Assembly: GCA_023436525.1 (NCBI GenBank)
Contig: JAEZIW010000220.1
Span: 1-10,214, forward strand
DNA: 10,214 nt
From: Bacillota bacterium
GTDB lineage: Bacteria > Bacillota > Clostridia > Christensenellales > SZUA-584
Reading direction: 5' to 3'
The number at the start of each line of letters is the position of its first letter. Positions within the stretch are counted from its first letter, which is position 1. Made by a program: the position numbers and the translations under genes. Under the pieces are notes generated by a model. That model was not told the DNA's origin, did not search any database, and was given only the letters and a program-made list of their open reading frames with translations. Below are positions 6,225 to 10,214 of the stretch, piece by piece.

Positions 6225-6253
6225 TTGTATCGAACACTTGTTCTTATTATATG
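6225..6253 (+). promoter_or_regulatory. LexA-like box between promoter-like hexamers
   Basis: GAACACTTGTTC (6232-6243) is a 12-bp perfect palindrome with the GAAC-N4-GTTC core of the Gram-positive SOS box. It lies exactly in the 17-nt spacer between TTGTAT (6225-6230) and TATATG (6248-6253). On the opposite strand it sits just after a TATAAT (6251-6246). No protein gene follows directly on the plus strand until 6528. The core match could arise by chance in a window of this size, so the call is tentative. Confidence 0.4.
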
Positions 6254-6351
6254 TATATGGTGTCCAGTTTTTGGGATAGTCTCTGATATTCTCTGCCCTT
6301 AGAATGAAATAGTTACTGCAAGTTTTACTCCACATTTACCCTTGCAAACCT

Positions 6352-6380
6352 GCATTTACTTTTGCAAATGCTCCTTTTTT
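6352..6380 (+). terminator. Weak intrinsic terminator-like hairpin
   Basis: GCATTT (6352-6357) and AAATGC (6366-6371) form a six-pair stem with an 8-nt loop, followed by TCC and six T (6375-6380). The stem is AT-rich, so it is a modest terminator. It could end transcripts from the HTH gene or from the promoter-like site at 6225-6253. Confidence 0.42.
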
Positions 6381-6390
6381 CTTATAATCA

Positions 6391-6460
6391 GCTTAGCTGT
6401 CTGACCCCGGAAGGGAGCAGCACATGAGCAAACACTAATCGCTGTCTGACAGAGCCTTGC
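6391..6460 (+). ncRNA. SRP-RNA-like segment (possible partial or diverged 4.5S RNA)
   Basis: The stretch CCCGGAAGGGAGCAGC (6406-6421) matches the apical tetraloop (GGAA), its G-C stem and the AGCAG internal-loop side of bacterial signal recognition particle RNA helix 8. The flanks can pair as in that helix: GCTTA (6391-6395) with TGAGC (6425-6429), and GCTG (6396-6399) with CAGC (6418-6421). The 5' side, however, reads TGTCTGACCCC where the family has TGTCAGG-type sequence, and no Alu domain or long closing helix is visible upstream. A TATAAT at 6383-6388 would start a transcript near 6395. It may be a degraded copy, an SRP-RNA fragment left by recombination, or a chance resemblance. Confidence 0.38.
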
Positions 6461-6485
6461 CGCCAATAAATGTGAATGGTATAAT
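6457..6485 (+). promoter_or_regulatory. Extended -10 promoter of the DUF975-type gene
   Basis: The -35 is TTGCCG (6457-6462), with a 17-nt spacer and a consensus -10 TATAAT (6480-6485) preceded by TGG (6477-6479), giving TGGTATAAT. Transcription would start near 6492, about 36 nt before the ATG, with AAGGAGGG at 6512-6519. Confidence 0.78.
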
Positions 6486-6527
6486 TATCAAATATCATCG
6501 ATACAATTAATAAGGAGGGTTTCCATC

Positions 6528-7142
6528 ATGTTTGATCGTGCCGGTATAAAACAATACGCAAAGGCGTCTTTTCAGTCTCAGTATGGTCTTTCGGTCGGTG
6601 TTTATGTGCTTTTTATGGTGGTCTCGGCCGTTGCGTCGTCAATCACTATGGGGCTTGGTGCGCTGCTGATTATGCCGGTGCTGATGGTGGGTGTCAGCTC
6701 CTTCTTTCTGCGCATCTATAAGCGCGAAACGGCTGATGTCGGCGACATATTCACAGACGGCTTCACGAATTACGGCCGTAACCTCGGCGGTATGCTTTGG
6801 ATGTACCTTTTCGTCTTTTTATGGTGGCTGCTCTTTATCATTCCCGGCATCGTCAAGGCACTTGCGTATTCAATGACACGCTACATTCTCGCCGAATGCC
6901 CGAATGTACGCGCTACCGATGCCATCAAGCTGTCAATGCGCATGACGCAGGGGCACAAAGGCGGCATATTCGTGATGTGGCTCAGCTTCATCGGTTGGGG
7001 CATACTCTCGGCACTCACCGGCGGCATCCTTCAGATATTGTATGTTGGGCCGTATATGGGTGCCAGCTTTGCGGGTCTTTATGTTGATTTGAAAGCGAAG
7101 GCCCTGAACAGCGGCATCATCAAACCCGAAGAACTGGCTTAA
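6528..7142 (+). CDS. DUF975-family integral membrane protein
   Basis: This 204-residue multi-pass membrane protein of the DUF975 type is widespread in Firmicutes and of unknown function. It starts with a short amphipathic segment (MFDRAGIKQYAKASFQSQYG), then hydrophobic helices at about 22-66 (two), 90-112 and 145-185 (two). Family-like features are the loop with KRETADVGDIFTDGF and YGRNLGGMLW, the central IIPGIVKALAYSMTRYILAE with a conserved PGI-x-K-x-x-x-Y-S, and the AIKLSMRMTQGHKGGIFVMW loop before the last helices. The ATG at 6528 has AAGGAGGG 8 nt upstream and a strong promoter of its own. It is a single-gene transcript ending in the terminator at 7352-7375. Confidence 0.88.
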   Translation: MFDRAGIKQYAKASFQSQYGLSVGVYVLFMVVSAVASSITMGLGALLIMPVLMVGVSSFFLRIYKRETADVGDIFTDGFTNYGRNLGGMLWMYLFVFLWWLLFIIPGIVKALAYSMTRYILAECPNVRATDAIKLSMRMTQGHKGGIFVMWLSFIGWGILSALTGGILQILYVGPYMGASFAGLYVDLKAKALNSGIIKPEELA

Positions 7143-7214
7143 ACAGCTTTGCATAAAATGCTTATCAATTAATCGTCCTCGACAGGGGCCTCATACTGTT
7201 GATAAACCCTATCT
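7143..7214. other. AT-rich spacer with an inverted repeat
   Basis: TTATCAA (7162-7168) and TTGATAA (7199-7205) are complementary arms around a 30-nt centre. The centre contains TCCTCGACAGGGGCC, close to the terminator stem sequence GCCTCGTCAGGGGTC 180 nt further on. It could be an early termination or mRNA-stabilising structure for the membrane protein transcript. Confidence 0.4.
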
Positions 7215-7328
7215 TGTCATTCCGCGCCTGTCGACTACGAAGTGGATTGGAATCCCATGAAATACACTTTGCAGAAGGGAATTCCATTCCACTGTGTAGT
7301 CAATCGCTTACGCTCTAACTGAATGACA
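7215..7328. repeat. REP/MITE-like palindromic element (about 114 bp)
   Basis: The ends are perfect inverted repeats: TGTCATTC (7215-7222) and GAATGACA (7321-7328). Further in, GACTAC (7233-7238) pairs with GTAGTC (7296-7301). AGTGGATTGGAATCCC (7241-7256) pairs almost fully with the segment at 7277-7293. The whole element can fold into one long, imperfect hairpin with a 20-nt loop. The TGTCATTC end and the GAGCG-TAAGCGATT stretch read on the minus strand resemble dispersed repeats seen in many Clostridia genomes. There is no coding frame. Confidence 0.72.
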
Positions 7329-7351
7329 TTAGTACTTTTTTGACACGCTGC

Positions 7352-7375
7352 GGCCTCGTCAGGGGTCTTTTTTTT
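7352..7375 (+). terminator. Rho-independent terminator for the DUF975-type gene
   Basis: GGCCTC (7352-7357) pairs with GGGGTC (7362-7367) through a GTCA loop (six pairs, two of them G-U), followed directly by eight T (7368-7375). Confidence 0.7.
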
Positions 7376-7384
7376 ATAAGGAAA

Positions 7385-7410
7385 GGCCGGGATATGTGCA
7401 TCTCCCGGCC
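7385..7410 (-). terminator. Hairpin terminator for the leftward phage-type genes
   Basis: GGCCGGGA (7385-7392) and TCCCGGCC (7403-7410) form a perfect eight-pair GC-rich stem with a 10-nt loop, 8 nt after the stop at 7419. On the minus strand it is followed by TTTCCTT, a short T-rich tract. On the plus strand a TTTTTT run appears only 15 nt away. Confidence 0.72.
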
Positions 7411-7418
7411 ACATCGTA

Positions 7419-7994
7419 TTATGATTTTTTCAGGCTGACACCGGTCATGGCTTTAAACTGTGCCGCCGTAATCAGCCTTTTTAAATACAGGTTATACGCC
7501 TGCTTAAATATGTTTTGCCGCTCCTCCTCCTGCATCTGTTTGGCTTTCATGTCGTAATCAGCCTGCCAACGGTTCTGTTGAATCAACGCTTCGTTTCGCG
7601 CCGACGCGTTTTTTGCCTCAGCACCGGCCACATCGGCATCGTATTGGGCGGCGAGATTTGCAAGCGCCAAATTCACACTGTCAGTATTATCCTGTTGCTG
7701 CCGCGAAGCCGCGCCCAACGTATTCAGCAATATTGCTGTATTTCGCTGCTGTAAAGTCTGTGATGTCCCCCCTCCGCCCGAGAGCCCCATATTTGCCACA
7801 TTCTCGCGTCTTGCACGTTCCGCCAACGCATTGTTAACATACGCTTCGTTTTTCAGCTGCTGATATTGGGCCGCCGCATTGCCGATCTGTTTTTGATAGG
7901 CCGCTGCGTTTTGATCATACCCGGCTTTGAGGCGGGCTTTTTGTGCTGCCAGATCGTTTAAATACTGCTCCTCAATCTGTTTGGTCCATTCCAC
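7419..7994 (-). CDS. Phage-type coiled-coil protein of unknown function
   Basis: This 191-residue, highly helical protein is rich in Ala, Gln and Asn. Residues 1-66 are a long predicted helix (YQKQIGNAAAQYQQLKNEAY, VNNALAERARRE). A glycine hinge follows (NMGLSGGGGTSQTLQQRN, 68-85), then a second helical stretch (SRQQQDNTDSVNLALANLAA). The C-terminus has LYLKRLITAAQFKAMTGVSL, which resembles a short SHOCT-like helical hairpin. Proteins with the 'NMGLS-G-TSQT-QQRN' pattern occur in the tail/lysis region of Firmicute prophages, next to the holin, as I recall. The start is GTG at 7994, directly abutting the holin stop (TAGGTG), with GGAGGGG as ribosome site. The role is unknown; it may be structural or lysis-related. 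Confidence 0.75.
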   Translation of the reverse strand: MEWTKQIEEQYLNDLAAQKARLKAGYDQNAAAYQKQIGNAAAQYQQLKNEAYVNNALAERARRENVANMGLSGGGGTSQTLQQRNTAILLNTLGAASRQQQDNTDSVNLALANLAAQYDADVAGAEAKNASARNEALIQQNRWQADYDMKAKQMQEEERQNIFKQAYNLYLKRLITAAQFKAMTGVSLKKS

Positions 7995-8381
7995 CTATTT
8001 CCCCTCCCTCAATGCGAGCAGCCGCGCTTCCAGCAGATTGCTGACGTATGCTGAAATGTCATCCGCGTTGCAGGTTAATACCTCAAGCGACTTTGAAGAC
8101 AGATCGGCAAAGAACATATCCATCGCCTTTTTGGCAACCTCGCCCGCTTCAGCAGCACTGAGCTTTCCATCCGCGCTTTTGGCTTTAAGGCCGTCAACCA
8201 ATGATGATTTAAGGCTTGCCACCACATTGTCCGCCACCGTTTTCGATTCATCCAGCGCCATCAATATCGCTTCGTTTTCCGTCTTACTCATCAGCCAGGC
8301 AAATGCCGCTTTCACAAGCGGTATCACCACCACCGAAAACAAAAGACCAACCGCCGCAACCGCAAATTCAGACCAATCCAT
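7995..8381 (-). CDS. Phage holin, LLH-family-like
   Basis: This 128-residue protein has one hydrophobic segment near the N-terminus (about residues 5-31, EFAVAAVGLLFSVVVIPLVK) and a long charged, helical C-terminal part (SADGKLSAAEAGEVAKKAMD). This is the layout of the LL-H type phage holins: a single helix followed by a soluble helical tail with a 'DGKLS-x-x-E' turn. A holin forms lesions in the cytoplasmic membrane to release the lysin. The ATG at 8381 is chosen over the longer frame to 8438 because AAAGGAGAA lies just upstream. The downstream gene abuts with no gap. No amidase, lysozyme or other lysin lies in this window, so the lysis cassette is incomplete here. Confidence 0.74.
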   Translation of the reverse strand: MDWSEFAVAAVGLLFSVVVIPLVKAAFAWLMSKTENEAILMALDESKTVADNVVASLKSSLVDGLKAKSADGKLSAAEAGEVAKKAMDMFFADLSSKSLEVLTCNADDISAYVSNLLEARLLALREGK

Positions 8382-8397
8382 AAAAAATTCTCCTTTC

Positions 8398-8414
8398 CGG
8401 GCAAAGAGTGCCCG
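8398..8414 (-). promoter_or_regulatory. Leader hairpin just upstream of the holin ribosome site
   Basis: CGGGC (8398-8402) and GCCCG (8410-8414) form a GC stem with a 7-nt loop, placed directly before the AAAGGAGAA of the holin gene. On the coding strand it is preceded by CTTTTTT. It could affect holin mRNA translation or stability. No convincing promoter was found upstream; the best candidate is TAGACA near 8470, with only weak -10 partners. Confidence 0.4.
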
Positions 8415-8514
8415 AAAAAAGGATACGGCTGACTGCATCTCTGTAACGCTCAGAATTCAGTTTCTGTCTAAAAAGGCATGTTCCATCTGTCCCTTTGCCG
8501 CTTCATATCATCAC

Positions 8515-8550
8515 AAAAAAAAGAAGCTGCCTGCATTCAACTGCAGCAGC
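8515..8550 (-). terminator. Strong terminator of the zinc-ribbon repeat protein gene
   Basis: On the minus strand GCTGCTGCA (8550-8542) pairs with TGCAGGCAGC (8535-8526) over nine pairs with one bulged G and a six-base loop. It is followed by TTC and eight T (A-run 8515-8522). It lies about 23 nt after the stop at 8573 and separates this gene from the holin pair. Confidence 0.88.
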
Positions 8551-8572
8551 CCCTTTTAAAAAGGTTATCGGG

Positions 8573-9811
8573 TTAAAACCCGTCAGGGCTCACGGACTCG
8601 CCATTGATGTTGCCTTCGCCCTCAACGGCAAACGACAGCGTATAGATGCGGCTTGAGGACAATTTCGCTACATCAGTTCCACCTTCAAAAATAAGCAATT
8701 CATAATAGCCTAGATCACCGAACATATCTGTTTCTCCGAACCACTCAGTGCCCATTGCCTTTTTAAAGCGATATGAACCGGGCGGCAGCTTCACCTTTGC
8801 CTTTTGGCCCGCATTGATAAACACAGTGGATACCAGCACATCTTCGGGAGTGTATATCTTAACATAAACCGAACTGGTATCACTGCCGTTTTTGATCGTC
8901 AAAGCACACGATTTTTTATCATAATCGGGGTTGCGGTAAAGCTCCTTGTTTTCCGGGTTCGGCTGGATGCAGGCAAGCGCACGGTCTCCGGAATCCAAAA
9001 ACTCAAACATATCGATGAATAGCGAATACGCCTTATAATACTCACCGCTGTTCACGTACGTCTCCGCTGTGGCATAATTGATATATTCCTGACAGCGCAG
9101 AGAATATGTATGCGCCTCCGAATACGGATCCAATGCGTCAAAAATCGCCTTGGCCTCTTGATACGCTCCCTGATCCATTAAACCCATCGCCTGCTCATAA
9201 TCAAGGCTATTCTGGCATTCCTGCGCCTGCGCTTCAGCGTCTTCAAAAGTGCCGAGCTGCAGGAAGATATCTTTCGCCTGTTCAGCCTCGCCGCCCTCTT
9301 TGAGCTCAATGGCGTGTTTATAATCAAGCTCATTCTGGCATTCCTGTGCCTGGGTTTTTGCATCTTCATAGTCTCCGAGCGTCGCAAAAACCGTTTTGGC
9401 TTTATCATAGCTGCCGTTGTTCATGAGTTCTTCACCGCTGCTGTAATCACACGCCTGTACCATGTTTTTTGCATCTTTAAAGGCGCCCAGCTCCAAGAAC
9501 ACAGTCTTAGCCTGTTTCTCATCGCCATTGTCCAGCATAGCGCAGGCAGTCTCATAGCGTTCGGTTAAGCTTTTATTAATCAGCACCGGCACCAGTACCG
9601 CACCAACCGCCAGAACACACCCTGCAACAATCAGCACCGTTCTGAGTGTATGCTTTTTCTTCGGAGTGGCTGCGTGCTCTGCCGCCTCGTTCTTGCCGCT
9701 TCGCTGAACCGGCGGCGCGGGCTCCGGCGCGTTTCCTGTAACCGGGGTACCGCAGTGTTGACAAAAGCTCGTCTCCTCTGATAGGGGTTGTCCGCATCGA
9801 CGACAAAACAT
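8573..9811 (-). CDS. Zinc-ribbon membrane protein with five Cys-ended TPR-like repeats
   Basis: This 412-residue protein starts with a zinc ribbon (CRRCG at Cys3/Cys6, CQHCG at Cys17/Cys20). A Pro/Ala-rich linker and a basic KKKH stop come next, then one membrane helix at about 58-78. Residues 86-281 hold five degenerate repeats of 37-41 residues with the pattern Y-x(2)-A-x(2)-L-x(3)-G-x-Y-x(2)-AK-x(2)-F-x(2)-LG-x-Y/F-x-DA, each ending in Cys (121, 158, 199, 240, 281). They resemble tetratricopeptide-type helix pairs. The last 120 residues look beta-rich (SSVYVKIYTPEDVLVSTVFI, LPPGSYRFKKAMG). The ATG at 9811 is chosen because GAGGAGG sits 7 nt upstream; the longer frame starts inside that site. 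Such architectures are common in Ruminococcaceae-like genomes. Function is unknown, probably scaffolding or envelope sensing. Confidence 0.85.
   Translation of the reverse strand: MFCRRCGQPLSEETSFCQHCGTPVTGNAPEPAPPVQRSGKNEAAEHAATPKKKHTLRTVLIVAGCVLAVGAVLVPVLINKSLTERYETACAMLDNGDEKQAKTVFLELGAFKDAKNMVQACDYSSGEELMNNGSYDKAKTVFATLGDYEDAKTQAQECQNELDYKHAIELKEGGEAEQAKDIFLQLGTFEDAEAQAQECQNSLDYEQAMGLMDQGAYQEAKAIFDALDPYSEAHTYSLRCQEYINYATAETYVNSGEYYKAYSLFIDMFEFLDSGDRALACIQPNPENKELYRNPDYDKKSCALTIKNGSDTSSVYVKIYTPEDVLVSTVFINAGQKAKVKLPPGSYRFKKAMGTEWFGETDMFGDLGYYELLIFEGGTDVAKLSSSRIYTLSFAVEGEGNINGESVSPDGF
9118..9557 (-). repeat. Degenerate coding repeats of the zinc-ribbon protein
   Basis: The nucleotide sequence repeats along with the protein repeats. 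Shared blocks such as TCATAATCAAG/TTATAATCAAG and ATTCTGGCATTCCTG recur at 123-bp spacing near 9208 and 9331, which shows that part of the array arose by recent duplication. The period is 123 bp (41 codons). Confidence 0.6.
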
Positions 9812-9837
9812 ATGAATCCTCCTCAACAACTTTATGT

Positions 9838-9869
9838 AACAGCAAGAGCTGTTTATGGTCGAATACCAT
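9838..9869 (-). promoter_or_regulatory. Two small hairpins in the leader of the zinc-ribbon gene
   Basis: AACAGC-AAGA-GCTGTT (9838-9853) and ATGGT-CGAAT-ACCAT (9855-9869) are two perfect short inverted repeats, placed back to back between the predicted transcription start (about 9888) and the ribosome site. They may stabilise the mRNA 5' end or act as regulator sites. No riboswitch class is recognised. Confidence 0.4.
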
Positions 9870-9894
9870 TGTTTTATTACGGTTTATGTGTTTA

Positions 9895-9923
9895 ATATTA
9901 CCACACATTTTCTGTCTTGTCCC
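9895..9923 (-). promoter_or_regulatory. Probable promoter of the zinc-ribbon gene
   Basis: On the minus strand the -35 is GGGACA (9923-9918, four of six), with a 17-nt spacer and a -10 TAATAT (9900-9895). It lies between the upstream terminator (9947-9972) and the start codon, which fits an independent transcript. The match to consensus is moderate. Confidence 0.5.
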
Positions 9924-9946
9924 GACAAATCTTTTCAAATTTCTAC

Positions 9947-9972
9947 TAAAAAAAGGCGTTTGATTAACGCCT
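9947..9972 (-). terminator. Terminator of the Ser/Thr/Pro-rich protein gene (bidirectional form)
   Basis: AGGCGTT (9954-9960) and AACGCCT (9966-9972) are perfect arms around a 5-nt loop. On the minus strand they are followed by seven or more T (A-run 9947-9954). The plus strand also has T-rich sequence after the stem (CTTTTTCTTTTTTC). It lies about 30 nt after the stop at 10002. Confidence 0.88.
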
Positions 9973-10001
9973 CTTTTTCTTTTTTCTTTTTTTGCTTCTG
10001 C

Positions 10002-10214
10002 TTACGGTTTCGCGGTGCCGTTGACCGTTCCGCTAACACCCGGCGATGCGCTGACACCCGGCGATGTGCTGGCACCCGGCAAAACAGATGCATTCGGCGA
10101 TCCGCTTACATTCGGGGTCAGAATGGGCGATGCCGTTGCAGACGGTTGTGTTGTAACAGACGGCTTAACCGTTGCCGACACGGCCGGCTTAACCGTATTG
10201 TTTGGGGACACTGT
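10002..10214 (-). CDS. C-terminal end of a Ser/Thr/Pro-rich protein (truncated at window edge)
   Basis: These are the last 70 residues of a larger protein; the frame is open to the end of the window. The visible part is low-complexity, made of Ser, Thr, Pro, Val and Ala with almost no charge (VKPSVTTQPSATASPILTP), ending with three hexapeptide repeats VLPGAS, TSPGVS, ASPGVS. There is no LPXTG motif, hydrophobic anchor or basic tail at the end, so it is not sortase-anchored. Such tails are typical of exported or surface proteins and lipoproteins of Clostridia, where they act as flexible spacers. The N-terminal catalytic or binding part lies outside the window, so function cannot be told. Confidence 0.7.
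   Translation of the reverse strand, partial: TVSPNNTVKPAVSATVKPSVTTQPSATASPILTPNVSGSPNASVLPGASTSPGVSASPGVSGTVNGTAKP
10032..10085 (-). repeat. Three 18-bp tandem repeats within the Ser/Thr/Pro-rich tail
   Basis: Three consecutive 18-bp units, at 10032-10049, 10050-10067 and 10068-10085, share the core ACACCCGGC or GCACCCGGC and encode six residues each (x-S/L-P-G-V/A-S). The first two differ at only two positions, which suggests slippage-driven variation in length. Confidence 0.75.

Larger units (their letters stand above)
6178..6527. other. 350-nt intergenic region without a protein gene
   Basis: No convincing coding frame is present. In order the region holds a LexA-like palindrome between promoter-like hexamers (6225-6253), an AT-rich stretch, a weak hairpin with T-run (6352-6380), a TATAAT (6383-6388), an SRP-RNA-like hairpin with a flanking direct repeat (6391-6450) and a strong extended -10 promoter (6457-6485) for the following membrane protein. 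Confidence 0.75.

Noticed and set aside
6190..6240. GTGTTC/GAACAC and GAAC/GTTC inverted repeats as a terminator of the rightward HTH gene
   Set aside because: The pairs are short with an 18-nt loop, and only four T follow. The LexA-like reading of the second half is more specific.
8382..8438. Longer N-terminus for the holin
   Set aside because: The extension covers the leader hairpin and the AAAGGAGAA ribosome site, so these residues are not translated as part of the holin.
8415..8515. Promoter of the holin pair
   Set aside because: TAGACA is a good -35, but no -10 with more than three matches lies at 16-18 nt, so I do not list it as a feature.
7927..8559. 210-codon plus-strand open frame over the holin region
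   Set aside because: It is antisense to the holin and its neighbour, both of which have good ribosome sites and family features. Its Ser-rich translation is typical of a shadow frame.
10020..10150. Repeats considered as a CRISPR array
   Set aside because: The units are 18 bp, contiguous, in frame and without unique spacers. They encode hexapeptides of a low-complexity tail.

Overview
The window looks like chromosomal DNA from a spore-forming Clostridia-type Firmicute, probably an Oscillospiraceae/Ruminococcaceae-like lineage of moderate GC. Evidence for this: a GerA-type germinant-receptor operon, strong AGGAGG-type ribosome sites with ATG, GTG and TTG starts, TTGACA/TATAAT promoters, and zinc-ribbon plus repeat membrane proteins of the kind common in that group. 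The genus is not determinable from the sequence alone.

Region 1 (1-3372, + strand) is a germinant-receptor operon in the order A (5'-truncated by the window edge), C lipoprotein, a 71-residue two-helix membrane protein (D-subunit-like), then B permease. Gaps are 14 nt or less. The B gene ends on a hairpin that serves as terminator for the convergent gene. Region 2 (3397-4241, - strand) holds an Ohr/OsmC peroxidase preceded by a 111-residue protein of unknown function, under an extended -10 promoter.

Region 3 (4251-6177) is a compact regulatory module that looks phage-derived. Two divergent Cro/CI-type HTH genes face each other across a 144-bp region packed with palindromes built from GCTAT/ATAGC. 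The leftward side continues through overlapping small genes (a 63-residue helical protein, a Cys-rich zinc-finger-like protein), a 161-residue protein with a sigma-region-4-like HTH resembling phage late regulators, and a 74-residue protein. No integrase, terminase or capsid gene is visible, so this is either a prophage remnant or a domesticated switch.

Region 4 (6178-6527) has no protein gene but is not empty. It holds a LexA-like palindrome placed between promoter-like hexamers, a weak terminator, and a segment that matches the apical hairpin of bacterial SRP RNA on its 3' side but not on its 5' side. A strong extended -10 promoter follows and leads into a DUF975-type membrane protein (6528-7142).

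Region 5 (7143-8381): after the DUF975 gene come a REP/MITE-like 114-bp palindromic element and back-to-back terminators. Then come two leftward genes of phage origin, an LLH-family-like holin and a helical phage-type protein, with no adjacent lysin. Region 6 (8515-10214, - strand) holds a membrane protein with an N-terminal zinc ribbon and five degenerate 37-41-residue repeats each ending in Cys, and the C-terminal end of a Ser/Thr/Pro-rich, probably exported protein with 18-bp tandem repeats.

The most noteworthy items are the divergent HTH switch with its shared operator/-10 decamer, the SRP-RNA-like fragment beside a phage-like module, the LexA-like box, and the A-C-D-B order of the germination operon.
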